Under the pieces are notes generated by a model. The model did no database searches, was not told the DNA's origin, and saw only the letters and a program-made list of their open reading frames with translations. Positions 9,945 to 20,099 of a stretch of DNA of 64,000 nucleotides are shown in pieces. This stretch comes from Dipteris shenzhenensis (taxonomy: Eukaryota > Polypodiophyta > Polypodiopsida > Gleicheniales). The stretch lies in assembly GCA_047967505.1 (NCBI GenBank), contig CM106540.1. One strand, 5' to 3'. A program made the position numbers and the translations under genes. Within the stretch, counting starts at the first letter, position 1. Every line of letters starts with the position of its first letter.

Positions 9945-11500
9945 GGCGGGTTACTTTAATGTATGTACAGTGGGATCTGCAATGGGTATTAATCTACACA
10001 TCCAAACAGATTAAATTTAAACCTCAAAGCAATGATGTTTCCAGATTGGAAGGGGTATTGAACAAGAAATATCTGGATAACATGGTGTCCTTAAGTGTAA
10101 CATGTTTTTGCTGATGGGCGTTTCACATGTTGTCATGTATACATACAATGTTCCGGAATGTTTATATGCATAAAACTATCTGGACAGAAAAATGGGAAAC
10201 ATATTTAAAATTGAAGCTATATGTAAACACTGTTTTTGAACTCAATTCTTACCTTGAACACATGTCAATATGGTATCATCAGATTTTTGCAGCTTGAGAC
10301 TGTTGAGTTGAATGCCTATGTGGAAATTGAACCAACTCTAAATCAGAGCTAGAATTTCAAATTTACTTTGTGAATTAGGTGGGCACATCATTTTCCAGCA
10401 TTGAGAATTTATTTTCCAATAGCTAAGCCAACGAGGAATACTTGAACTTTGGCAAACTACTCGAAGTATAAGGTTAAGTAGAAACGTAGAGTTGATCCAC
10501 ATTGAGAATTACTGAAAATTGAGTCACTGACATTATTAATGTGAGCAATAAGTTTGAGCCAAGTCCCATGTGCTCAAATCACTAGGATGACCCTTAAAAT
10601 TTAAGATTGACAAAAACTGCCAAACTTCAATGGGGTTTTGAACAAGGCAATTTTTTGGTACAATAGGTTGTGGTGGGTGCGTGAGTTGGAATGAAAGAGT
10701 CAAGTTACCTATGTTAGCGTCTATTGAATGCAGAGGCTAACTGATTGAGTGATGAAATAATAAGTTGGAATGAAAGAGAGATGGGATCTTGTGTTAGACA
10801 AGTGAACTCTCACACAAAGGGTATGCCGCACAGCAGAAAACTAATAGTTAGTCCAGGAATTACACGCAGAAGTGTTTCGTTATGGAATCAATGCTTCATC
10901 AAGTGTGTGTACTTCACGACACTGATGTGTATGTGCAGAATAGCAAATAGGCTGTGCTCAAAGACAAATACAAAAGCAACAATTTATATTTTTGTTCATC
11001 CACAAATTGGACAGGATACAATACCAAAGGTTCTCCTACTAAATGCCTAGCACCTTTAGATCTTTGAGCTTGTGTGCCCATTCAATATATGTGGACTCTT
11101 TGTCCAAAGGATTTCTCCACCTTGTTCGGAACCTCAACCTATGTGGGCACCTCCTTAAAGCTTTAGTTTGCAGCTCTATAGCCCTCTTCTCTTCTCCTAG
11201 ATGAGGCCCAGAAGATGTTGGTCTACTACTCCTCGGAAGGTTGCTATCGGTGATGTTATATGGAGGCCCATATGGCCCTTTTATATAGGGCTCCAGTCTT
11301 GCTCAAAATTATCAACTAGGCATGGGGGTAGTGGTGACCCTCTGTCCCAAAATTGACCCAATGAGGGTCAGCCTCAATCAACGTGTTGGTTGACTTTGTC
11401 TCTACCTCCCACCGACCTATGGGGATCTATAAATCGAGGCTCTCGGTCCGCACTACGAGAGGCAAGGATCCAGCCCTTAGATCTGCTCCATACTTAGCAT
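9945..11500. other. 3' flank of the DUF1338 gene and intergenic DNA
   Basis: The sequence after the TAA at 9942-9944 is AT-rich and must include the 3' UTR; no clear polyadenylation signal stands out. An open frame at 10745-11050 has no recognisable motif. I see no further gene here. Confidence 0.5.
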
Positions 11501-11519
11501 GGTTGGTAGGCCCTCCTTG

Positions 11520-11835
11520 TAGTTGACCTTACTGCTGCAAATTCCTATCACATTTGCGCCATGTTCCAGGCCCTTTCCGACACCACAACTTGCTTGTACA
11601 CCTGGGCATATACCTCCCAAAAACCCTCGCCATGTCCATCCATATTGCCTCCTGGCCCATGCTCCAGGCCTTGGTATGGCCCTAATAGGCTACGCATGTG
11701 ATGACGTTCTAAGTGTAGTGAGGTGTCATCCATGTGGCAGTCCCCTCTCTTGTTCTTGCTACAAATTCCTACCATATCTGTGCCATGTTCGAGGCCATTT
11801 TCGGCACCACAACCTGCTTGTACACCTGTTACGAG
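11520..11835 (-). repeat. LTR fragment, inverted relative to 13050-13225, with an internal direct repeat
   Basis: Bases 11575-11775 match the reverse complement of about 13050-13225, including a block centred on CATGGGCCAGGAGGCAATAT, so one is an inverted copy of the other. A second repeat lies within it: the block around CAAATTCCTATCACATTTGC (from about 11535) recurs with changes from about 11761, period near 226. The 13-kb copy starts right after a polypurine tract, so this is best read as a piece of the same LTR in reverse orientation. Confidence 0.6.
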
Positions 11836-12059
11836 AAAGTACTTCTCAAAGCCCTTGTTCGAAATGACGTAAGTATTTATAGGATTGTACCAGGCGTGGC
11901 GGGGATTCTATTTAATACTTTGGTCTAGTTAGGGACGCCTAACTAAACGTGTGCCATTAATAAGTATCATGGGTGATGCTATTTAGAAATACTCACATTA
12001 ATGGGTAGTCATTTGTAAAGACCATGACTTAGCATGATTGGCTAATCATTTTATGTATA

Positions 12060-12917
12060 TCATTGCGCTAAGTGTGCAAAAAGAAGAAGGCTGATCAGAA
12101 GAAGAAGGGTGCCAGCTCAGAGTCAGAGAATTCAGCTCGAGTGGCAATAGGAAAACTTTTCTTGGTGGCCACTCCTTGTGTTGCTAAGATTAGGTACATG
12201 GGACCCCAGGGTTTTTTGTCAAGATGTGAGACATAGACGAATGGTCAGAAGAGGAGTCAGGATTCTTTGTGAAGGTAGTGGACAACGATGAGTACCTGGA
12301 ATCATCTGAGTGCTTGGTTAGTGTTGTTGAAGCAAAGGGGGATTCTTCGATAGAACCTGATTATTCAAGGTCATACGGTGACTGTGACTTAGAGGGGGAC
12401 AACAACACAAACCAAAGCATGAGCTTGACAATCCAAGTAAAGTGGATTTCTACCTAGGATATGATGTCTCGGGTGTGGTGTTTGGTTGTGGACCTAGCCA
12501 AATGGAGGACGGGTTGAAAGAGACCCTGAGAGCTTGGTGCTTGGAGGACTTTAGGTTGTGGACCTAGCCAAATGGAGGACGGGTTGAAAGAGACCCTGAG
12601 AGCTTGGTGCTTGGAGGACTTTAGGCTGTTAAAAAATCACGAGGGGGTCAGTTGGAGGATGCTGATACTTGAAGAGCTCAAGTTCAAAGAGCGGTTCGTC
12701 ATTGAAGGAGGTGCCATTAACTGTTGCCAAATATGGACTTGTGTACTAAACTGTATGAGAAAGAGAAACCAGACATGGCGAAGCAAGAGTCACTGGTTTT
12801 AAAGCTGGAGAAAGGCCATGACAACGTCAAATTGATTCAAAGGGCTACATCATGGGAGTTACTGGAGCATCATCATCGATGTGTTGGTGTTAAATAGGAT
12901 GAGTCGATGAGAGGGGA
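12060..12917 (+). pseudogene. Decayed LTR-retrotransposon interior ending at a polypurine tract
   Basis: Short frames such as KKKKADQKKKGASSESEN (from about 12080) and EKEKPDMAKQESLVLKLEKG (from about 12760) have the charged composition of gag or pol linkers but no diagnostic domain. The stretch ends in GATGAGAGGGGA followed by TGTTGG, a credible polypurine tract and LTR start. A 70-base tandem duplication lies inside. I infer the 3' part of a copia-type element; coding identity is not certain. Confidence 0.4.
12485..12624 (+). repeat. 70-base tandem duplication
   Basis: The unit beginning GGTTGTGGACCTAGCC is present twice in a row (12485-12554 and 12555-12624) with no difference seen apart from the edge. 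It lies inside a decayed retroelement. Confidence 0.9.
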
Positions 12918-13390
12918 TGTTGGAAGTATATAAGCCACGTCCCCATTTATAACCCCCCAAATAAGGAGAGCATTAGGAGGTGAATCTGGGATTTGAGGAA
13001 ATGCCACATAGACATCATCCTGGTTGCTATGTGGGCAACAATCATACAAGAAGAAGAGAGAGAGGGGACGGCCACATGGATGACATCTCACTATACTTAG
13101 GGCGTCATCACATGCGTAGCCTATTAGGACTATACCAAGGCTTGGAGCATGGGCCAGGAGGCAATATGGATGGAGACACATGCCGAGAGGTTTTCGGAGG
13201 TATATGCCCAAGTGTTGAATTGTGAATAACAATTATAACACATACAATAGCACCAAAAATCGAATATGCACGAAAACTCATAAAAAGATAAGAGGCAATC
13301 ACTGAGTACAATCTCCCCGCTCGAGGTGTGTGGCTCATGATCCCACACCAAGAGTAATTATAATATTAAAATAAGAGCATGAGCCATTGA
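12918..13390 (+). repeat. Probable copia 3' LTR
   Basis: It starts TGTTGGAAGTATATAAGCC directly after the polypurine tract GAGAGGGGA. It then has CCCCATTTATAACCCCCC and AAATAAGGAGAGCA, the signature shared with other LTR-like segments of the window. Its later part is repeated in inverted form at 11575-11775. The 3' limit is estimated from the other copies, about 480-500 bases long. Confidence 0.6.
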
Positions 13391-13639
13391 TACAAAGTCA
13401 CATATTCATCTCTCGATCATCCCTTTTTCATACTTTTCTCTTGGGCATCCTTTTACTATACTTTTCTCTTTGTCACTCCTTTACTCACGTACTTATCCAA
13501 AATTACATGCCAAAAGTGAAAGGCTTTTAAGCACTCTCCCTTATTAAAAATGTAATGACCCTTGGCCATTTAATACATTACTTAGTACTAGCATAAAACC
13601 ATGGTATTTAGCGTTTATTCCCTTGCTCCCATACATCCA

Positions 13640-14200
13640 TGTCATTTCCTATACTCAATAAACCAATCCACCACTCTTTCACAAAGTGTCTGGCTGAGTG
13701 CTATAGAAGCAAGTTGTCTTCTTCTGAAGAGTTTGCTCCGTCGTCAGTTTTGGAATTGCCTTTGCTAGGCTTACCCTTGCCCTTGCCTTTGCTCTTGTCT
13801 CATGAGCTATCGGGGCCTTGTCATCCTTACTCGTATCATCGTGCTTCTTTTCTTGAGCTTCTTACTGCTATAGTAATTAGACCAGATCCTCAAAAGTCAT
13901 TGGCATTGCCTTATGCTCTGCAGTCATCGTAGTCACAAAATTATCTTAGCTCTAGGGGAACATTCCCAACAATAGCCTTGCCATCCTGTTTGAGCTCATC
14001 CAACTGCCACCAGTTGATCCCACATCACCTTCATCTTGGTGATGTATTCTTGTACCAATTCCCCTTCATCCATACTTATGCTATACAGTTTTGTCTTGAG
14101 GTATAAGATTCTAGCCTCATTGTCGAGCTCATACATATCCCTCAAAGTCATCCAGGCCTCAAAAGAAGTGTCTGGGCCCTCTTAATAGGCGATTGGCCTA
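13640..14200 (-). pseudogene. copia gag fragment (UBN2-type)
   Basis: The minus strand reads AWMTLRDMYELDNEARILYL, KTKLYSISMDEGELVQEYIT and KMKVMWDQLVAVG, the recognisable gag pattern of Ty1/copia elements ('W..L...Y......L...L......EG.S...H...F..I...L'). It is followed by a basic KGKGKGKPSKGNSKTDDG linker. Stop codons and a frame change interrupt it. A matching LTR-like segment lies upstream on the same strand (14716-14210), so this is the 5' half of a minus-strand copia element. Confidence 0.75.
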
Positions 14201-14209
14201 CCTCATAAT

Positions 14210-14716
14210 GGCTGACTCAACCTCCCAAAACCTGCCCCCACCAACTCTGTATTTTGGGTTGTGGGCAAAACTCCTCTTAGACTGTGTGCCGTGTTCACTT
14301 AAGTGGGGTCTCAGCCCTCCTTGTAATGTGTGCCAGCTCCTTCCACTCACTCCCATGTATGGGGTTGTGGGTTGGCATATGTGGTCAACCAACTCCCTCC
14401 CCCCACCAATCCTACGGGGCTATAAAACCAGGGCCTCCTGGCCCCATTCTCTCATGCAAGGCCCAACCCTTTTGACTAGCCCACCATAACTAGCCCAACC
14501 AACCTATCTAGTTAGGCTACCATCTGCTCCTGCATGCCCTACCATTACTACACCACTAGCAAGTCCTCTTTGCAGGCCATACACCTTGCCCACGGATCCC
14601 CACGTCTGTTGTGCCTTTCTCCTCTCTTTTCTAGGCATATGTTGTCCTAGGTCTCCCTTTCCCATGCTCTCCTCATTTGTTGGGGGATTATATATGGGGA
14701 GGTGACCTTTCCAACA
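14210..14716 (-). repeat. Probable copia 5' LTR (minus strand)
   Basis: Read on the minus strand it begins TGTTGGAAAGGTCACCTCCC, then CATATATAATCCCCC and AATGAGGAGAGCATGG, the same start as the LTR at 12918. It ends just before the gag frame. The boundary with the primer-binding site is blurred by mutation. Confidence 0.6.
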
Positions 14717-14729
14717 GGGTCTTCTTGGT

Positions 14730-15640
14730 CCTTCAGCCTCAATCTATCTAAATCTTCTTCTCTGGTTACATGTTAGCTTTGCATGTGTGCTAGTTGGGTT
14801 CATGCTTGTTCTTTACATGGGAATGAGCTTCTTTGGAGTACTATTGTTTGCGATTATCCCTTAGGCAGAGACTTTGAATGATCATGTTGTTCATCTTTAA
14901 TTATGCCATGTGTCAAGTCTTCATTAGACTATATGCTAGTCCTACATTTTGGCTACATCCACATTAGTGCGAGCTCTGCTACATGCACATTTGTGCACAC
15001 TAGGTCCTTGCTGATTCCTTTGCGTATCAGTTTTATTGTGAGAGTCTATTGTGGTGGCCATTCGTCTTGTGCTTTCCTAATTGGTTGTACGTGCCAGTCC
15101 ATATAATAGTATGCTTGTGTCAATTTGTTGTGCACGTTTATTATTCTCTATTCGTGCTAGGGTATATGCATGGTAACGTGATACACTTTTAACCACTTTT
15201 GTGAAGCCTAGAGGAAGTGGTATTGAATATGAATGTGTTTGAAATTTAAAACTTGTTAACAGCTTGCCATCAACAACCATCATGTCAACAGCTTGCCATC
15301 AGCAACCATCAATGCAACACCAATTTTTCATTCACGTCCTTCCCTCCACACATTGTGTTGACACACTTTCATGTCTGCCCTACCCTGTGCTTGCCTTATG
15401 AACCAAAACCTACTCGCTTGCCCCATCCACACAGGTACATTTTTGAGCTATTTTCTGGGTACTATGTGTGGGGAGCGCTCGGTTTAACAATGCCTTTTAT
15501 TCAGCTAGTAAAGGAAATAACAAGGCAAATGAAGGTTTGCTCTCTCCAAAGGTGAGTTTTTGGTATTGGGTCTCGTTTTAGTTTTGTCTCCATTAGTTGC
15601 TTGGTCTTCAGTAATCAATCAAATCTTCAAATGACTCCTT
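14730..15640. other. Intergenic stretch with no recognised gene
   Basis: Short open frames on both strands (for example 14903-15106 and 15253-15555) lack family motifs. A short repeated string, CAACAGCTTGCCATCA, occurs around 15256 and 15286. Nothing else is supported. Confidence 0.5.
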
Positions 15641-15644
15641 TTTT

Positions 15645-15893
15645 AACACTATATTAGAGAATTTGGGAATCTCCCAAGTCCCACTTTCAAATTATGGGTT
15701 AAGATTTGACCATGTGGCCATATCTTGGCCCCTTATTTTAAAGTGGGGCCTGGTGGGAGGACTCCCTAATACAATGTTTAGGGTGGATTACACTACCAAT
15801 GAATGGGTTAAGATTTGACCATATGGCCAAATCTTAACCATGTTGGGAATTCCCAAAATATATGAAAATTCCCAAATTCCCTAATATAGTGTT
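15645..15893. mobile_element. MITE, 249 bp, with terminal inverted repeats
   Basis: The left end AACACTATATTAGAGAATTT and the right end, read in reverse complement as AACACTATATTAGGGAATTT, match at 19 of 20 positions, and the similarity continues into GGGAAT. Inside is a strong palindrome near 15804-15838, GGTTAAGATTTG / CAAATCTTAACC, and a related copy of its left arm near 15700. No transposase is encoded, so the element would be non-autonomous. The CACTA-like start suggests a CMC-type DNA transposon, but I could not identify a clear target-site duplication, so the superfamily is open. Confidence 0.8.
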
Positions 15894-17090
15894 TTCTCCA
15901 TCTAGTTGTGGGATATGCTACACAGTCAATAAGTCGTCGGTGTGCCCCCAAGGTAGAAGCGGGAACACTGAAGGGCCTTTTGCAAAACAAAAGATGACTT
16001 CAATCGTCGCAAGTACGGGTTGTGTACGGAGGAAGAGAGAACCCGAGGTAGCTTGCCGAAAGGGAGGTAACAATGAAGCATTGGCTTAAAGTATTTTCAG
16101 AACTTCCTCAAAGGGGCCACAAGGTTAAACATAGAATTGTCAAGCAGGAAGACTACACATGATTTTATACACTGTATAAATAGTGTTATCAGGGGCCTCC
16201 GCCAAATTCTGAAGTTAGTCTTGCATTTGCAAGAGGAACTAATTTTTAAGTGTGCACAAATGCAAGAGGATTTGTATTTGAAGTGTGCACAGGGCCAATT
16301 AATTGGGCTGAGTTTGGGGAGAGTGTTGTGAGTAAACTAAGTGTGGAAGGTAGCTTTCTTAGGAAGCTACAAAAGTGGTCCCATGAAACTAGTGAACCAA
16401 TCTACCTAGGGTTCAAGTAGTTATGTAATCACGAGCCTTTTTTACATTAATAACGTGTGTTAATAACAATTTCACATCATCACGTTAGTAAGGGCTTGGT
16501 TTTCCTAGATAGAAGTTGATGACTATATAGCAAATTTGAGTATTTTACTATATAGAGATGGCTAAGAGAATCAAGTTCTCTTGACAGTAGTGAAAGGCGA
16601 ATCGATCGCGGATATTTTGGCCCATACACAATCGCATGTGCATGTCGGATATCGTGAAAACAATGTGTTTGACGCAAAGTATTGGTAGTTTTGATCTACC
16701 AAGAGTCATGGAAAGTCTATGGGGACAGGCGTGAAATAACTATGACTCTTATGCTTTTGCAAGCAGTAGGAGATGATTTTGTTCGTGGGCTACTAGCATC
16801 CTAGAGGAGAGTAGATAGTATACTTGGAGGTTGTGACAGTGTGGCTATACCGAGGCGGTTCGCAATTGATGGTATCAAATTAGATAGAATTGAAATCCTT
16901 ATGTAGAAACTATCATGAATGGGCATCTGAAAACAAGAGCTACCCTGGCCATTTTCCAAAAAGTTGAACAATAATCTATCATTAAAAAATATATCTTGAT
17001 GAATCTAGGAACATTTCCAAAGTCATGCTCTTTCATTAAAAAACCAAAGCATGATCAACAAGGAAAATCTAAATTCATTATTACAACCAT
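15894..17090. other. Intergenic stretch with no recognised gene
   Basis: Open frames at 15862-16089, 16137-16331 and 16480-16677 (minus) have no recognisable motifs. The string TGATGGTATCAAAT near 16877 resembles a tRNA-Met primer-binding site but has no supporting LTR. Confidence 0.4.
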
Positions 17091-17099
17091 CTTTATTAT

Positions 17100-17755
17100 T
17101 TTCCAAGCTTTGCTCAAGCCTATTGTCTATAGACTACTACACATAAACAAGAACATTTGAGAGTAAACTTACTTTTCAAGATGCTAACTAGAACATAGCT
17201 TGACATACAGGTGAGAGAAATGGGACCCAAATATTGGCCTAGATGAAATTTTGGCAAGTATGAAGTCCATTATCACCACATATGCACCTAGTGATGAACT
17301 TCTCTGCCATTTCAGACTCGGATAGTTTCTCATTCGCGAGTTGAGTCTACAGATTCTGAATCCGTGTCTGATTCGTGGTCTCGTACTGATTTTTCAAGAC
17401 CGTCCATGCCTCTTCCGCTGTGGTGACATGTTGAATGAACGCCATAACAGAATCACTTACACTATAGACAATAGAACACAGCGCATCTGCATTTCTTCTT
17501 GTCCACGCGAGAATCTCATTTGCAGTTGGTACTATCTGTTGTGCTGCATTGGCCGGATTCGGTCTTGGAACTGCCGGCTTCATGTCCACCCCAGTAGCAG
17601 TATCCCAAAGCTTGCATCCGCTTAGGATGGTCCATCTTGAACTTCCAGAGTGGATAGTTAGAGCCGCCCAATATTCCACTTTCACCGAACAGTGGGATTT
17701 GCAATCTTGCGGGCTGGGCCATCTCTCACAATCTGCTCGTAATCTATAGCCAGTG
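17100..17755 (-). pseudogene. copia gag (5' end of a minus-strand element)
   Basis: A frame starting near 17722 reads MAQPARLQIPLFGES and GGSNYPLWKFKM, the usual copia gag N-terminus ('F.G.NY..W...M'). After a frame change it continues NEILAWTRRNADALCSIVYS, TAEEAWTVLKNQYETTNQ and TRIQNLETQLANEKLSESEM, again typical UBN2 gag. Stops appear soon afterwards (about 17250) and no protease, integrase or RT follows. Gag forms the particle that packages the element's RNA. An LTR-like segment lies immediately upstream (18235-17756). Confidence 0.85.
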
Positions 17756-18235
17756 ATGTGGCTTGCTCTTATATAGCCACCAGTCATAGTCGGTTAGGCT
17801 CGATTGGGAGACCAACCTAGTCAGCCCAAAACGGCCGATTGGAGGTCGGTCCCGAAATAGGCCATCAACCACACGTTAGAACTGTGGCACAGAATAGAGT
17901 AACTTACCTACGGTTTCCGTTCGGCCTAGAGCCATCCGAGATCATCTGGGGCTCCAAACGGGCCTCGCGGCCCGAGAGTGGGCTGCCCTGGGAAATGCTC
18001 TGTCTACCCTCAGTGCGGTCAGTCATGGGATGCCTTCCTGCACTTGCATGTGGCCTAGTTGGCAGTGTGCCAACTCTATCTGAAGCCGTCCAGCCATCAG
18101 GCCCCACATGGCCCCCATCTGGTGTCCAAACCAGGACATACCGGATAACCGAGCTACTCAAATGCATTCTCCTCATATGGGGGGCTTACAAGTAGAGTTA
18201 GCTGGTTCCCGCGTAGTTACACAAGAGTGGAGCAT
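17756..18235 (-). repeat. Probable copia 5' LTR (minus strand)
   Basis: It lies directly upstream of the minus-strand gag. Read on the minus strand it carries CTTGTAAGCCCCCCATATG followed by AGGAGAATGC near its start, as in the other LTR copies, and ends with GGTGGCTATATAAGAGC, a TATA-like site close to the gag. The sequence after the presumed end, TGGCTATAGATT, may be a decayed primer-binding site. Both borders are approximate. Confidence 0.55.
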
Positions 18236-18299
18236 TGATCTCTAACAAGAGTCCTATGTATACCCCCTCACTACTGGTAGTGGGCACTCTGGACTCTGA

Positions 18300-19480
18300 T
18301 GTGTCTCTGTATAAAAGACAATGTCGTGAACTATATAGGATTCCAAAAAGTTCCCTGGTTCTGACCATAATGTACCATTATAGTTCCAGATGGTACAGGA
18401 TAGGGTCTCGTATGTCTGAGTCTCATAGACCCCGCCTCCCTATGCGGGAGGAAAGGTGGGTGCCCGCTGTAAGGAGTCATCCATCTTGTACTACTGCCTA
18501 CTTCTCCTTGCGGGCCCGATCCCACTACTGGAACAGAAAATGCCTCTCCTCAACTTGTATGACCCCTCCAAAGTAGGTATCATAATCGGGGAGAGAATTG
18601 TAGCAGGAGAAGAAGGGAGAGATGGAGTCAGTGACAACCCCTCTATCCTAGGGAAGGGTGGAGCAATCGATGTCATGGGTAGGGGTATATCAGAGCCAGT
18701 AGCTGTAACTGTAGAGGCTGTGGGTGGAGGTGGAGCAGAAGTGGAGCTGAAATTGAAACTAGAGCTACTGCTAAAGCTGAGGCTAGCGTTGAGGCTGAGG
18801 ATGAGGATGTAGCTGAGATCGAGGCTGAGACTAAAGCTAAAACTGAAGCTGAAGTTGTGGCTGAAGTCGAGATGAAAGTAGGTCCCGCCTTTGCTTTGTT
18901 GTCCACTCCGAGTCCACTGCCATTGTAGCATGTGTTCAAATCTTCGAGTTTCAGTTGTGTTTGTTTCTTCGCTTTGTTGTCATCTTCTTAGCGGCTTTAT
19001 TCATATCCTTGCCACCTTTTCCCATTTTGTTTGACAGGACCCAGGTGCAGGTCTTAGTGTAGGAGCCGGGAGTGGGAGCATGAACCCCCCCATGACGGGA
19101 GATACCTCTAGGGGGCTGAAAAGAGGCGAGGAGCAGGAGAGCTCGACGTAGAAGGTGGGGCTATAGGTCGAGGTGGAGGAGGAGTGAATGTGGAGGGGAA
19201 AGGAGGATGGAGGAGTGGTGATATGATAGGCTAGGGCGGGGGGAAGGGGGGTTGAGGGGTGACGAGACTAGAGGTGGGCTGAGGGTAGGCGGGGAGGGCG
19301 GAGGGAGCGGAGGAGGTAGTGGGCGGGTGGAGCAGAAGCGAGGGAGAGAGGGCAGCAGGCAGAGGAGCTGCAGGCGGGGAGGAGTTGCAAGCGGGGGGAG
19401 CAGCAAGGCAGCAAGGAGGAAGGAGTAGAGGGGCAACAAGGAGGGTGGAGTTGAAGGCCGGGGGGAGCAACACATGCGCA
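18300..19480 (-). pseudogene. LINE 5' region with ORF1 (gag-like) zinc-knuckle remnant, copy F
   Basis: On the minus strand the frame reads LKLEDLNTCYNGSGLGVDNK near 18915. It aligns with LKLEDVNKCFNCSGHGVDST near 51570 and with LNLEDVKTLFNRSG near 60090, all of which precede the same LINE family. The 51.6-kb version shows a CxxC...H zinc knuckle; here the second Cys is Asn-Gly and the His is Leu, so the site is lost. Upstream on the minus strand (19000-19480) is a purine-rich 5' region like those at 52.0 and 60.8 kb. The LINE is cut near 18240 by the copia LTR and carries no RT here. Confidence 0.6.
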
Positions 19481-19503
19481 GAAGGGCAACGGGGAGGAGC
19501 AGG

Positions 19504-19800
<297 letters not shown>

Positions 19801-19814
19801 TCCGGCATAGCTCA

Positions 19815-19884
19815 CCACCAACGAGCTATGTTGGAGGGGGACCAAAAAAACTTTTATGCCCCCTCCAACATAGCTCGCCGGTGG
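19815..19884. repeat. Strong hairpin (inverted repeat with 18-base loop)
   Basis: GAGCTATGTTGGAGGGGG (19823-19840) pairs perfectly with CCCCCTCCAACATAGCTC (19859-19876), and the stem can be extended by eight pairs with two mismatches (19815-19822 with 19877-19884). A third partial copy of the arm, CCTCCAGTATAGCTCGCCGG, occurs near 20070-20090. The unit could be a small MITE end or a hairpin-RNA source; no terminal duplication was found. Confidence 0.8.
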
Positions 19885-20099
19885 AGAAAGAAGAAAGAAA
19901 GAGAGGGAGAGAGAGAAAGGGAGGGGGAGAGAGAGAAGGGGAACAAGAGAGAGAGTAAAGAGAGAAGAGGAAGAGAAGGAAAGAAGAGAAAAAACAAAAA
20001 TAAACAAAATTTGGGCATATGAGCTATGTCCAAAGGGGGAAAGAAAAAATACAATTTTTCAAAAAAAAACCCTCCAGTATAGCTCGCCGGTGAGCTTTG

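Noticed and set aside
16870-16890. TGATGGTATCAAAT resembling a tRNA-Met primer-binding site
   Set aside because: No LTR end or gag frame adjoins it, and the match is short.
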